A DNA stretch of 64,000 bases from Deltaproteobacteria bacterium (GTDB lineage: Bacteria; Myxococcota_A; Polyangia; Nannocystales; Nannocystaceae), in assembly GCA_016709225.1 (NCBI GenBank), contig JADJEE010000012.1, forward strand, positions 2,213,501 through 2,277,500. Reading direction: 5' to 3'. Of this stretch, positions 16,020 to 24,493 are shown piece by piece (position 1 is the first letter of the stretch; each line of letters begins with the position of its first letter). A program made the position numbers and the translations under genes. The notes beneath the pieces were generated by a model. It was not told the DNA's origin, did no database searches, and saw only the letters and a list, made by a program, of their open reading frames with translations.

Positions 16020-17186
16020 TCAGGCGACGTACGCCACGATCGACTCGATGGTCCGGCTCGCGCGACTCGCCGGCGTGATGCGCACCAACAGATCGCGGGC
16101 CCAGCACGCGAGCGGTGACTCCCACTGTGCGATTGCACCGAGGCGACGGGCGCCGCGCTGGATGTCGTCGACGCGTGCGCGCCGGCGCTGCGCCCAGGCA
16201 TGGAAGGCATCGGCGGCGCGCACGTGGGCGACCAGCTCGCGGGCGAGCACGACGGCGTCCTCGATCGCCATCGCGGCGCCTTGCCCGAAGTTCGGCGTCA
16301 TCGCGTGGGCGGCATCACCGATGAGCCCGACCGGGCCGTCGTGCCAGCGCGGCAGCTCGATCTCTTCGATGTCGTGGTGCAGCAATCGCTGCTGGCCGTC
16401 ACCCATCGCGGCGGCGACGGCGGTGAACGGCCCCCCGAAGGCCGCGAAGCGCTCGCGTACGCTCGCAACCGTCGCAGCCCCGTGCTCGCCGGCGGTGCCG
16501 CGGGGCGCGTTGGCGACCATGAACGCGTAGACCTGCTCGCCGACGAGCGGCACCAAGCCGACGCGCTTGCCCTCGCCCCACATCTCGACGGCGCGCTCGA
16601 GCCCGCCCGCGACGGCGCCGGTCCAACGCCAGCAGGTGTAGCCGGCGTAGCGCGGCTCGATCGCACCGAACGCCAGCGCACGCACGGCCGAACGGACACC
16701 GTCGGCACCGATCATCGCGCGGTGCTGTCCGGTCACGCCGTCACTGCGCACCACCTCGACGCCGGTCGGGGTCGACACGAAGTCGCGCACGGTCGTGCCG
16801 CAGGTGACGCGCACGCGCGCGCCGTGGAGATCGCCGGCGTGCTCGAGGCCCTGCGCGAGGACTTCGTGGAGATCGCCGCGGTGGATCGCATACGCGTCGC
16901 CGTGTCGCGCCGCGATGCCGGCGAGGTCGGTCATCGACAGCACGCGGCCGCTCGCATCGGTGATCGCCGCAACCCCCATCGCGCGACCACGCGCGGCCAC
17001 GGCCGCACCGACGCCGATGCCCGCGAGCGCCCGCATGGCGTTGGCCCCGAGCGTGATGCCAGCTCCCTCGGCGCGCAGGCTCGGCGAACGCTCGAGCAGA
17101 TCCACGTCGATACCCTCCTGCGCCAACGCGCGCGCCAACACCAGGCCGGCGATGCCACCACCGACGATCAGAACGGACTGTCTCAT
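16020..17186 (-). CDS. FAD-dependent monooxygenase (PHBH/salicylate-hydroxylase type)
   Basis: A 388-residue class A flavoprotein monooxygenase. The N-terminal dinucleotide motif GGGIAGLVLARAL starts near residue 9 and the second FAD motif GLIGDAAHAMTPNFGQGAAMAIEDA lies near 284-308. An RADGVR-type DG motif is seen as IGADGVRSAVRAL. These proteins hydroxylate aromatic or related substrates using NAD(P)H and oxygen. It is divergent from a TetR gene, and the 90-base gap contains an 8-base inverted repeat. The ATG at 17186 sits just before the FAD motif. Substrate unknown. Confidence 0.92.
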   Translation of the reverse strand: MRQSVLIVGGGIAGLVLARALAQEGIDVDLLERSPSLRAEGAGITLGANAMRALAGIGVGAAVAARGRAMGVAAITDASGRVLSMTDLAGIAARHGDAYAIHRGDLHEVLAQGLEHAGDLHGARVRVTCGTTVRDFVSTPTGVEVVRSDGVTGQHRAMIGADGVRSAVRALAFGAIEPRYAGYTCWRWTGAVAGGLERAVEMWGEGKRVGLVPLVGEQVYAFMVANAPRGTAGEHGAATVASVRERFAAFGGPFTAVAAAMGDGQQRLLHHDIEEIELPRWHDGPVGLIGDAAHAMTPNFGQGAAMAIEDAVVLARELVAHVRAADAFHAWAQRRRARVDDIQRGARRLGAIAQWESPLACWARDLLVRITPASRASRTIESIVAYVA

Positions 17187-17206
17187 CTGGACTTCACTCC
17201 CTCGCG

Positions 17207-17242
17207 ACCAAGCCACCTGCGCGGCGTCGGCTTGGTTATGAT
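17207..17242. promoter_or_regulatory. Candidate TetR operator and -10 box
   Basis: ACCAAGCC at 17207-17214 and GGCTTGGT at 17229-17236 form a perfect 8-base inverted repeat with a 14-base spacer. A TATGAT -10-like hexamer (17237-17242) abuts the right arm, 35 bases before the TetR ATG. The site lies between the divergent monooxygenase and TetR genes, which fits an operator controlling both. Confidence 0.6.
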
Positions 17243-17276
17243 GCGAGCGCCGCGATTGCGGCACTCGCAACTGCGC

Positions 17277-17897
17277 ATGGCCGTCGACCCTCGCAAGTCC
17301 CCGAAACAACGGCGTTCTCGGGTCACCATCGACGTGATCCTCGAGGCCACGGCTCGCATCGTCGGGCAGGTCGGGCTCGATCGCGCGACCACCAATCGCA
17401 TCGCGGAGGTCGCGGGCGTGAGCATCGGCTCGCTGTATCAGTACTTCCCCGGCAAGGAGGCACTGCTCGCCGCGCTGATCGAGCGCGAGGCGAGCGCAGA
17501 CCTCGAGGCCCTGCGCGTGCACTTCGAGGCCAGCGCTTCGTTGCCGCTGGCGGTCGCCATCGATCGCGCGTGCGAGGAGCTCGTGGCCCGGCACGCGCGC
17601 AACCCGGGGCTGTACCGATGGATGCTCACCTACGTGCCCGCGCTCGGACAACACGCGAAGATCCGCGCCATCGCGGCGCAGGGGCGCGCGCTGCTGCGGG
17701 ACATGCTCGGACGCCGTCGCGGCGAGCTCGATCGCGAGCTCGAGCCGGCACTCGCCGCGATGATCCTCGGCAGCGCGATCGAGGCCGCGGTGCACACCGC
17801 GATCTTCGAGCGCCCCGAGACCCTCGGTGACGGCACCCTCGCGCGCGAGCTCGGCCGGCTCTGCCGTGGCTACCTCGGGGTGTCGTCCGACGATTGA
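17277..17897 (+). CDS. TetR-family transcriptional regulator
   Basis: A 206-residue TetR regulator. The helix-turn-helix ATARIVGQVGLDRATTNRIAEVAGVSIGSLYQYFPGK lies at about residues 21-57. The C-terminal ligand domain has the TetR_C pattern (ELVARHARNPGLYRWMLTYVPAL). It is divergent from an FAD monooxygenase, with a palindrome in between, and so probably represses that gene. The ATG at 17277 is preferred; an in-frame ATG 39 bases upstream (17238) would add an arginine-rich leader and overlaps the -10-like box, making it less likely. Confidence 0.9.
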   Translation: MAVDPRKSPKQRRSRVTIDVILEATARIVGQVGLDRATTNRIAEVAGVSIGSLYQYFPGKEALLAALIEREASADLEALRVHFEASASLPLAVAIDRACEELVARHARNPGLYRWMLTYVPALGQHAKIRAIAAQGRALLRDMLGRRRGELDRELEPALAAMILGSAIEAAVHTAIFERPETLGDGTLARELGRLCRGYLGVSSDD

Positions 17898-18021
17898 CAC
17901 CAGCGGTGCAGGTCACCGCTGGCCAGGCGGCGAACGAAGCTGACGCAAACACTGCCAACCGTGAGGGGGCGCTCCGGTTTCGTCAGGCATCCGGGTTCCC
18001 AGGCACTACACTCATCGAGTC

Positions 18022-19155
18022 GTGCGTGGGTCCGTCGCTACCATCGCCTTCGCGAGCACTGCGTCGTTCGCCTGTGCAGACGCGCGCCCACGCGTTGCCA
18101 CCGACGACACGGTCGCGCCCGATCCTGCCGTACCCCGGCTGGTCCGTGCGACGCCACGGCGAGCGTTCCCGACCGATGGGCTCGACATCGTGATCGCCCG
18201 CGATCGCATGCTGCTGGGTGACGTGCGGGTCGCGAAGATCGTCGCGGGGCGCGTCGCGGCCGACGAGGTCGAGCACCATCGTGTCGCTGCGCTGGCGCAG
18301 CAGCTCCGTGATGCCCCACCGACGGTGCCCGTGGTGATCCGCGCCGACGAGCTCACGCGCTTCGGTGCGGTGATCGACGCGATGTACACCGCCCACGGTG
18401 ATGGCCGCGACGAGTTCGCCATCGCCGTGGCACCCGTGAACGCCGATGGCGTGGCCGGTGTCATCAGCGTGATTCCGTCGCGGACGTGGGACCACGACAT
18501 CGACGAGGGCGTGCACGACCTCGTGTGTTTCACGGTGGCACGCGTCGCCGACGCCACGGTCGAGCTCGAGGTGTGCGGCGAAGCGCCGAGCCGTTTCGCG
18601 CTCGATGACGCCGAAGGCATGCGCGGTCACCTCACAGGTCCCGGCTGGAACCACCACGTGCGGGTGGTCGCCGATGCGGACGCGCAGTGGTCGAGCATCG
18701 TACGCGTCATCGATGCCCTCGGTGGTCCGCCGTGGGACCACGATGCCATCGACGCGCGCACGATTCGCCCGCACTACATCGTGCTCGACCTCGATCCGCG
18801 GATCCCGTGGCGCGCAGGCCGATGGGATCAGCTGCGCGTGCGGCTCGCGGACATCGAGCTGATCGAGTACGCCGATCGCCGCCGCGATCGCGCAGCGCTC
18901 GAGACACGGGCCACCGCCATGATCCCCGCGCTCGAGCGCTGTCTACGGGGCTCCGACGAGCTGCGATTGCGCGTGCCCGACCGCATCACGATCGTCCTGG
19001 CGACCCATCCCGAGCTGGGCGACGTCGCGTTCACGGCCGATCGCAGCGCGCCCGCGTGCGTCGCGACGCTGGTGGCCCCGCTCGCCCCGCGCATCGTCGA
19101 AGTGGTGCCCGGCGACGCCGAGCTACACTTCGCGATCGACGTGCCCCCCGAGTGA
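18022..19155 (+). CDS. Secreted protein with two ExbD/TolR-like segments
   Basis: A 377-residue protein starting at GTG with a short signal-like N-terminus ending FACAD (possible but atypical lipobox). Residues 54-140 resemble the periplasmic domain of ExbD/TolR: a strand LDIVIARDRMLLGD, a helix with LAQQL, then PTVPVVIRADELTRFGAVIDAMYTA, close to the family's VxIRaDxxxxyxxVv pattern. Around residues 217-240 VRVVADADAQWSSIVRVIDAL looks like a second copy. The membrane helix that anchors true ExbD is absent. This suggests a domain that lost its motor partner and serves as a peptidoglycan- or protein-binding module. Function unknown. Confidence 0.6.
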   Translation: MRGSVATIAFASTASFACADARPRVATDDTVAPDPAVPRLVRATPRRAFPTDGLDIVIARDRMLLGDVRVAKIVAGRVAADEVEHHRVAALAQQLRDAPPTVPVVIRADELTRFGAVIDAMYTAHGDGRDEFAIAVAPVNADGVAGVISVIPSRTWDHDIDEGVHDLVCFTVARVADATVELEVCGEAPSRFALDDAEGMRGHLTGPGWNHHVRVVADADAQWSSIVRVIDALGGPPWDHDAIDARTIRPHYIVLDLDPRIPWRAGRWDQLRVRLADIELIEYADRRRDRAALETRATAMIPALERCLRGSDELRLRVPDRITIVLATHPELGDVAFTADRSAPACVATLVAPLAPRIVEVVPGDAELHFAIDVPPE

Positions 19156-19177
19156 CCTCCGCCCGAGGCGCCTCCGA

Positions 19178-19567
19178 TCAGAACCAGTAGTCCGCCACGC
19201 AACGACCATCGCGCGGTAGGTCGTCGAACGTGTCGAGCCCATCGAAGTGATCGATCGGGATGTGGCCGACCGCCTCGGGCGCCGCGAGTCGAAGATTGAC
19301 GGCAAGGCGCCGGCGCCCCTCGCCGTCGAGCTCGCGCGCACGCCAGAAGCCCACGCATCCGCACGCTCGACAGAAGTGGAACTCGATCGCGCGGCCACGC
19401 ACGTAGGCCTGCGTCTCGCCCTCCACCGCGACCCCCTCGCCCTCGAAGTCGTAGCCCCAGAGCGCGCCGTAACGCCGACACACGGTGCAGTTGCACGCCG
19501 TCGCGCCGTCGACCTCGGCCGTGAATCGCCAACGCACCGCGCCGCAGTGACAGCTCCCCTCGATCAT
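19178..19567 (-). CDS. GFA/CENP-V family zinc protein
   Basis: A 129-residue protein of the glutathione-dependent formaldehyde-activating (GFA) family. The zinc-binding cysteines are all visible: CHCG near residue 6, CNCTVCRRYG near 27 and CRACGC near 65. Family members bind zinc and some act on S-hydroxymethylglutathione, but most are of unproven function. The ATG at 19567 is chosen; a TTG six bases upstream is in frame. It stands alone, convergent with the preceding gene after 22 bases. Confidence 0.88.
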   Translation of the reverse strand: MIEGSCHCGAVRWRFTAEVDGATACNCTVCRRYGALWGYDFEGEGVAVEGETQAYVRGRAIEFHFCRACGCVGFWRARELDGEGRRRLAVNLRLAAPEAVGHIPIDHFDGLDTFDDLPRDGRCVADYWF

Positions 19568-19812
19568 CGCCAATCCTCGTCCGCGACCGCGCGACGGCGC
19601 CGCGCCGGCACGCTAGCGCGCGGTCCTGTGCGAGTGCAACCGTCGGCGACGCGCCCCGGCTGGCTGGCTCAGAAGCGGATGCGAATGCCGCCCGGCCGAA
19701 GCGCGACACGTCGACCCGCTGCTCCGGCGAAGCTCGGTCGCCGCGATCGATGCGCCCCGAGGAACGACCCGGCGACGATCGTCCCGACGCCACGCGGGGT
19801 CGGCGTCGTGCG

Positions 19813-20853
19813 ATGCTCGGGCTCCGCACCGTGCTCCACCTCGTCGACGTCGCCGATGCCCGATCCGCCGAGCGCTTCGTCGATCGTTTGCTCGTCGCGG
19901 GCATCGATTCGACGGTGCGCGAGGGTGCCGATGGTGGACGCGAGCTGTGGGTGGTCGACGACGATCGGCTCGAGGCCGCGCAAGCGGTGATCGCTCGCGA
20001 CGACGACGACGAGCGCGAGACTCGGCGCAAGGCCAAGGCGCTGCGCGCCGAGCAGGCCGCGAGCCATCGCGATCATGCCAGCCGCTCGGTGGATCTCCGC
20101 AATCGTTGGCGCAGCGCCACCGGCACGGAGCTGTCGCCGCTGACGACGATGCTGGTGGTCGCGAGCGCGATGGTGGCGTGGTCGACCTCGCTGGGAGATC
20201 CTTCGACGCCGACGCTGCAGGCGCTGTCGATCGAGCCATGGCTCTCGAGCGAGCGCTTTGGGCAGGTGATGCAGGGTGAGATCTGGCGGTTGTTGACGCC
20301 GATGTTCATCCACTTCGGCTTCTTCCACCTGCTGTTCAACATGTCGTGGGTGCTGACGTTCGGGCCGCAGATCGAGCGCAACCATGGCTTTGCGACCATG
20401 CTCGCGCTGGTGGTGCTGAGCGAGCTGGCGGGCTCGATCCCGCAGTACTACGCGACGGGACCGAGCTTCGGCGGCATGTCGGGCGTGGTCTATGGCCTGT
20501 TCGGGTTCGTGTGGATGCACGCACGCTTCGGGCCCTCGGGCCGCTATGTGCTCACCGATCGCGAGGCCGTGTTGTCGATCGTGTGGCTCGTCGCCTGCGG
20601 TAGCGGTTGGTTGGGCCCGATCGCGAACCTCGGGCACGCCGGCGGTCTCGTCGTCGGCCTGCTCATGGGCACGCCCGCGTATGTCCAGCACCTCCGCGCG
20701 CGCCGCAGCGGGCTCGCAGCGGTCGAGCACAGCTGGGCCAACACCTACGGCACGCCGTGGCTGCGGTTCCGCCACCGCGTCATCGCGGGCTACGTGCCGC
20801 TGTGGCTGTTGTTGATCGCGATCGCCGTCGGCATCACGGACGTGCTGCGTTGA
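19813..20853 (+). CDS. Rhomboid-family intramembrane serine protease
   Basis: A 346-residue protein with GlpG-like architecture: a cytoplasmic N-terminal domain (about 1-90, LRTVLHLVDVADARSAERFV), a charged linker, then six or more membrane helices. Family landmarks are WRLLTPMFIHFGFFHLLFNM in the first loop, the catalytic serine in GGMSGVVYG (Ser223), and the catalytic histidine in NLGHAGGL (His275). It should cleave membrane proteins within the lipid bilayer. The ATG at 19813 starts the cytoplasmic domain; an earlier ATG at 19750 would add a non-conserved Arg/Asp-rich leader. It is convergent with a GNAT gene that ends 7 bases away. Confidence 0.92.
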   Translation: MLGLRTVLHLVDVADARSAERFVDRLLVAGIDSTVREGADGGRELWVVDDDRLEAAQAVIARDDDDERETRRKAKALRAEQAASHRDHASRSVDLRNRWRSATGTELSPLTTMLVVASAMVAWSTSLGDPSTPTLQALSIEPWLSSERFGQVMQGEIWRLLTPMFIHFGFFHLLFNMSWVLTFGPQIERNHGFATMLALVVLSELAGSIPQYYATGPSFGGMSGVVYGLFGFVWMHARFGPSGRYVLTDREAVLSIVWLVACGSGWLGPIANLGHAGGLVVGLLMGTPAYVQHLRARRSGLAAVEHSWANTYGTPWLRFRHRVIAGYVPLWLLLIAIAVGITDVLR

Positions 20854-20859
20854 CAGCCC

Positions 20860-21426
20860 TCATCCGCGATGCCACGCGGACGACAACAGGCCGTACACGT
20901 AGAAGTCGCGCCGCTGCCCGCGGCACACGCGGAAGCTCCGCAGGCAGCCCTCGCGCTCGAAGCCCAAGCGCTCGAGCAGACGCTGCGATCGAAGGTTGTC
21001 GTCCCGGACGTAGGCCTGCGCGCGATCGATGCGATCGTGGGCGAAGGCCCACCCCAGCACCGCCGTTGCCGCTGCACCCATCAAGCCGCGGCCCCACTGC
21101 GGCTGCGCCAGATCGAACGCGACCTCGGCCCAGCGGTGGGCAGCCGAGTACTCGTTGAAGCCGCAGGTTCCGACGAGCACGTCGCCGTCCCGTACCACCA
21201 GGCCCCACTTCGATGGCTCCCCCGCGGCCCAGCGCGCGTGCGCCCTCGCGATGATCGCCTCCGCTAGCGACAGCGACGGCTCGGGATAGCTGGTCCGCTC
21301 GGTCACTGCGGGGTCGCGGAGATAGTCGAACAGCGCCGCCGCGTCCGAGGCCCGCAGCGGGCGGAGCACCGCCGCTTCGAGCTCGAGCGTCGGCGCAACG
21401 TCCACTGCATCGACCACGAAAGCCAC
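20860..21426 (-). CDS. GNAT acetyltransferase, RimJ/RimL type
   Basis: About 188 residues with the RimJ/RimL-like (Acetyltransf_3) pattern: LRPLRASDAAALFDYLRDPAVTERTSY near the start, then VGTCGFNEY, AEVAFDLAQPQWGRGLMGAA with the acetyl-CoA loop, and AYVRDDNLRSQRLLERLGFEREG near the end. This family acetylates N-terminal or other amino groups, including ribosomal protein ends; the target here is unknown. The start is uncertain: GTG at 21426 or GTG at 21417, with a GAGAGGGA sequence just upstream, or a far-upstream ATG that adds an atypical leader. Confidence 0.85.
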   Translation of the reverse strand: MAFVVDAVDVAPTLELEAAVLRPLRASDAAALFDYLRDPAVTERTSYPEPSLSLAEAIIARAHARWAAGEPSKWGLVVRDGDVLVGTCGFNEYSAAHRWAEVAFDLAQPQWGRGLMGAAATAVLGWAFAHDRIDRAQAYVRDDNLRSQRLLERLGFEREGCLRSFRVCRGQRRDFYVYGLLSSAWHRG

Positions 21427-21545
21427 TCCCTCTCGCCGCCGGCAGCGGCAACACGAGCGTAGCCCGGCCGCCGCGGGCGTGACAACGATCAACGGGGGCA
21501 CGAGGCCCGTGCGCACCGCTCGTTACTGCTACGCTCCGCGCCAAC

Positions 21546-22538
21546 ATGCGTGCCGCCGTGATCCACCGCTACGGCGGTCCCGAGGTGTTGTCGCTCGAAG
21601 ATCGACCCGATCCGAGCGTCGGCGACGACGACGTGCTCGTCGCCGTGCACGCGGCAAGCCTGAATCCCATCGACTACAAGCTGCGCGAGCGCAAGGCGTG
21701 GCCGCTGCTTCGCCCGCGCTTTCCGGTCGGCCTCGGCTGCGACGTCGCTGGGGTGGTGCTCGCCACCGGCTCGCGTGTCGAGGGCTTCGCGGTCGGCGAC
21801 GAGATCTTCGCGCGACTCGAGAAGGACCGCATGGGCGGCCTGGCCGAGCGCGTGGCGGCGAACGCCACCGTCGTGGCGCGCAAGCCCACGCGTTGCGACT
21901 TCGTGCAGGCGGCCTCGATCCCGCTCGCGGGGCTCACCGCCGTGCAGGCGCTGCGCGAGCACGCCGCGCTACAGCCGGGGCAACGGGTATTGATCCACGC
22001 GGGTGCCGGTGGGGTGGGCTCGCTCGCGATCCAGATCGCCAAGCTGCTCGGAGCGCACGTGCTCACCACCTGCAGCGAGCGCAACCGAGAGCTCGTGACC
22101 GAGCTCGGCGCCGACGAGGTCATCGACTACACCCGCGAGGACGTCGCCGCACGCGCGAAGGACGTCGACGTCGTGTTCGACACGCTCGGCGACGCCTCCG
22201 AGGTACGCTCTCTCGGCATCGTGCGGCCGGGGGGCGTGGTGGTGGGCGTGAGCGGCATGCCCGATCCCGACTTCCCGCCGCTGCCGTGGTTCGCGCGGCC
22301 CATCGTTCGTTGGCGCACGCGCGCGCGTCGGAACGCCGCCACTGCGCGCGGTAGCCGATTCGCATATCTGTTCATGCGTCCCGACGGTCGGCAGCTCGCC
22401 GAGCTCGCCGCGTGGATCGACGAGGGCCGAGTGCGACCGATCATCGACCGCGTGTTCCCGCTCGCCGACGTGCGCGAGGCGTTCGCGGAGCTCGAGCGCG
22501 GACGCGCGCGCGGCAAGATCGTCGTCACGATCGCGTGA
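21546..22538 (+). CDS. Quinone oxidoreductase-like zinc-independent MDR enzyme
   Basis: A 330-residue medium-chain dehydrogenase/reductase. N-terminal GroES-like fold with MRAAVIHRYGGPEVLSLEDRPDP and the NPIDYKLR segment; the nucleotide site is HAGAGGVGSLAIQIAKLLGA near residues 150-169. The structural zinc cysteines of alcohol dehydrogenases are absent, which fits the quinone-oxidoreductase (NADPH) branch. It probably reduces enones or quinones. An AraC regulator follows on the same strand, then an aldo/keto reductase, so the three may form a redox group. Confidence 0.9.
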   Translation: MRAAVIHRYGGPEVLSLEDRPDPSVGDDDVLVAVHAASLNPIDYKLRERKAWPLLRPRFPVGLGCDVAGVVLATGSRVEGFAVGDEIFARLEKDRMGGLAERVAANATVVARKPTRCDFVQAASIPLAGLTAVQALREHAALQPGQRVLIHAGAGGVGSLAIQIAKLLGAHVLTTCSERNRELVTELGADEVIDYTREDVAARAKDVDVVFDTLGDASEVRSLGIVRPGGVVVGVSGMPDPDFPPLPWFARPIVRWRTRARRNAATARGSRFAYLFMRPDGRQLAELAAWIDEGRVRPIIDRVFPLADVREAFAELERGRARGKIVVTIA

Positions 22539-22577
22539 CGTGCGGTCAGGCGTACGGCGGCCTGCACCGGCTCGGGC

Positions 22578-22599
22578 CGCGCCGCCAACATCGCCCAAG
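22578..22599. repeat. 22-bp direct repeat, copy 1
   Basis: A 22-base sequence starting CGCGCCGCCAACATCGCCCA recurs exactly at 23445-23466, 867 bases downstream. This copy is in the gap just before the AraC regulator gene, the other at the 3' end of that gene. The matching stops sharply on both sides. Confidence 0.7.
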
Positions 22600-22633
22600 T
22601 CGCGGGGACGCTCGCAGCCTACACTGGTGGTCC

Positions 22634-23491
22634 TTGCAAGCCACCGACGACCGACGATGCCTGCGCTTCTGGCAACCCGACACGCGCGCCGTGATCGGCA
22701 TGCTGCGGCTCGAGCACGAGGACCGCATCAAGACCACCTGCGCGGAGCACTTCTCGGTCGTCGTGGTCTACGAAGGTGCGTTCGATGGCTGGTACGGTGG
22801 CAGCGTGCAAACCCACGTACCGGGTGCGCTCAAGCTCAAGGAACCCGGCGAGGTCCACCGCGGCGTGCGGGTGCACGCCCCCTTCACCCTGCAGGGCGCC
22901 GCGATCGCAGCCGAGCAGATCGCAGCAGCCGCCGACGCGCTCGGCGTGCGTGGAGCCCCTCACTTCCGCGCCCACGGCTTCGCCCCCGACACGCGCGCCG
23001 CCGGGTTCGCTCGCGCGATGCACGAGGCGCTGACCTCGGCGCGCGCGACCGAGCTCGAGCGCGCCACCCTGGTCGCCGAGACCCTGGCCGAGATCGTCGG
23101 CCGACGACGCATGCGACGATCGCTCCGCGCCGTGCAGCGTGCCCGCGCCTACCTGCGCGAGACCCTGAGCGAGCGCATCACGCTCGACGCGCTCGCCGAG
23201 CACGCCGCGCTCGACAAGTTTCATCTCGCCCGTGCGTTTCGCAGCGAGGTCGGCCTACCGCCCTACGAGTACCTCACGCACTTGCGCGTCGATCGTGCGC
23301 GCGAGCTGCTGCGAAACGGTGCGCGCGTCGCCGAGGTCGCCCACGCGGTCGGGTTCTACGACGAGAGCCAGCTGCACCGACACTTCCGTCGCATCATCGG
23401 GGTTGCTCCCGGCGCGTATGCGCGCAGCTTCGGGAGATCGCGAGCGCGCCGCCAACATCGCCCAAGCCCCGCGCGCGTGCCCGGCGAATGA
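22634..23491 (+). CDS. AraC-family transcriptional regulator
   Basis: About 285 residues. The N-terminal part is a cupin-like sensor domain (VVVVYEGAFDGWYGG...LKLKEPGEVH) and the C-terminal part the double helix-turn-helix of AraC: LDALAEHAALDKFHLARAFRSEVGLPPYEYL and VAEVAHAVGFYDESQLHRHFRRIIGVAPGAY. It should activate or repress neighbouring genes on binding a small ligand; the aldo/keto reductase is the best target because its ATG overlaps this stop in an ATGA. The start is uncertain: TTG at 22634 fits the beginning of the sensor domain and no ATG or GTG is placed better. Confidence 0.88.
   Translation: MQATDDRRCLRFWQPDTRAVIGMLRLEHEDRIKTTCAEHFSVVVVYEGAFDGWYGGSVQTHVPGALKLKEPGEVHRGVRVHAPFTLQGAAIAAEQIAAAADALGVRGAPHFRAHGFAPDTRAAGFARAMHEALTSARATELERATLVAETLAEIVGRRRMRRSLRAVQRARAYLRETLSERITLDALAEHAALDKFHLARAFRSEVGLPPYEYLTHLRVDRARELLRNGARVAEVAHAVGFYDESQLHRHFRRIIGVAPGAYARSFGRSRARRQHRPSPARVPGE
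23445..23466. repeat. 22-bp direct repeat, copy 2
   Basis: Exact match to 22578-22599. It falls inside the last codons of the AraC gene (encoding RRQHRPS), just before the aldo/keto reductase start at 23488. Both copies lie just ahead of a gene start, which could mean a shared binding site or a small duplication at the ends of the AraC gene. Confidence 0.7.
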
Positions 23492-24405
23492 TCCGATCCA
23501 TGACCGATCGAGACCACCATGCCCACCCGCCGGCGACCATCCGACTCGGCGACCTCGAGGTTGCGCGCATGGGCTACGGCGCGATGCGCCTGCCCGGCAA
23601 GGACGTGTGGGGCGAGCCCGATGATCCCGCGCGGGCGCGTGCGGTGCTACGTCGCGCCGTCGAGCTCGGCGTCGAGCTCATCGACACTGCGTGGTTCTAC
23701 GGGCCGCTGGTCGCCAATCGCCTGATCGCCCAGGCGCTGCGCCCGTATCCGAGCAATCTGGTGATCGCGACCAAGCTCGGCGGCAAGCGCCTGCCCGACA
23801 AGGGCTGGGCACCGGCGCTGCGCCCCGAGGAGCTGCGCAAGGGCGCCGAGGACGACCTGCGATCGCTGGGCGTCGAGCGGCTCGACGTCGTGCACCTGCG
23901 CCACATGCCCGGCGCCGGCGTGCCGCTGATGGAGTCGCTCGATGTCCTCGTCGCGCTGCAGGCAGAGGGCAAGATCCGCCACCTCGCGCTCAGCAACGTC
24001 GGCGCACGCGAACTCGAGCAAGCACTCGCGCGCACGCCCATCGTCGCGGTGCAGAACCTCTACAATGTCGGCGGCGGCGACGGACCGATGGCGCGCCAGG
24101 CCCACGCCGTGGTCGAAGATCCCGAGGGCGTGCTCGAGCTGTGTACACGCAAGGGCATCGCGTTCCTGCCGTTCTTCCCGCTCGCGGTCGGCAACATCGC
24201 GAGCGAGCGAACCGCCCTCGCGGCCATCGCCGAGCGCCACCGGGCCAGCCCCGCTCAGATCGCGCTCGCGTGGCTGCTGGCGCGCTCGCCCGTCATGCTG
24301 CCGATCCCCGGCACATCCTCGCTCGCGCACCTCGAGGAGAACTGGGCCGCGCGCCGCATCGCGCTGACGCCCGACGACGTCGCAGCGCTCGCGGCCGAGG
24401 GTTGA
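23488..24405 (+). CDS. Aldo/keto reductase
   Basis: About 305 residues of the AKR superfamily. The catalytic Asp and Tyr are in IDTAWFYG, the lysine in IATKLGG, and the fourth position is H in VVHLRHM, giving the D-Y-K-H tetrad. NADPH-binding residues near the end are in IPGTSSLAHLEEN. It reduces aldehydes or ketones with NADPH; the overall pattern is nearest to the pyridoxal-reductase/YeaE-type branch, which is a guess. The gene overlaps the AraC stop by an ATGA, so translation is coupled; a second ATG at 23500 is the alternative start. Confidence 0.9.
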   Translation: MIRSMTDRDHHAHPPATIRLGDLEVARMGYGAMRLPGKDVWGEPDDPARARAVLRRAVELGVELIDTAWFYGPLVANRLIAQALRPYPSNLVIATKLGGKRLPDKGWAPALRPEELRKGAEDDLRSLGVERLDVVHLRHMPGAGVPLMESLDVLVALQAEGKIRHLALSNVGARELEQALARTPIVAVQNLYNVGGGDGPMARQAHAVVEDPEGVLELCTRKGIAFLPFFPLAVGNIASERTALAAIAERHRASPAQIALAWLLARSPVMLPIPGTSSLAHLEENWAARRIALTPDDVAALAAEG

Positions 24406-24493
24406 CCAGGGCGCTTCGCGCCACGCGCCGGCGAGCGCGACCGCCACGCGTGTCGGCGGCGCGAGGCCGGATCGGCCCCGTTGGGGTGGCGCG

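Noticed and set aside
16020..17900. Frame open from the FAD monooxygenase through the TetR region on the minus strand
   Set aside because: The part beyond 17186 is antisense to the TetR gene and lies before the FAD-binding motif; the ATG at 17186 fits the family N-terminus.
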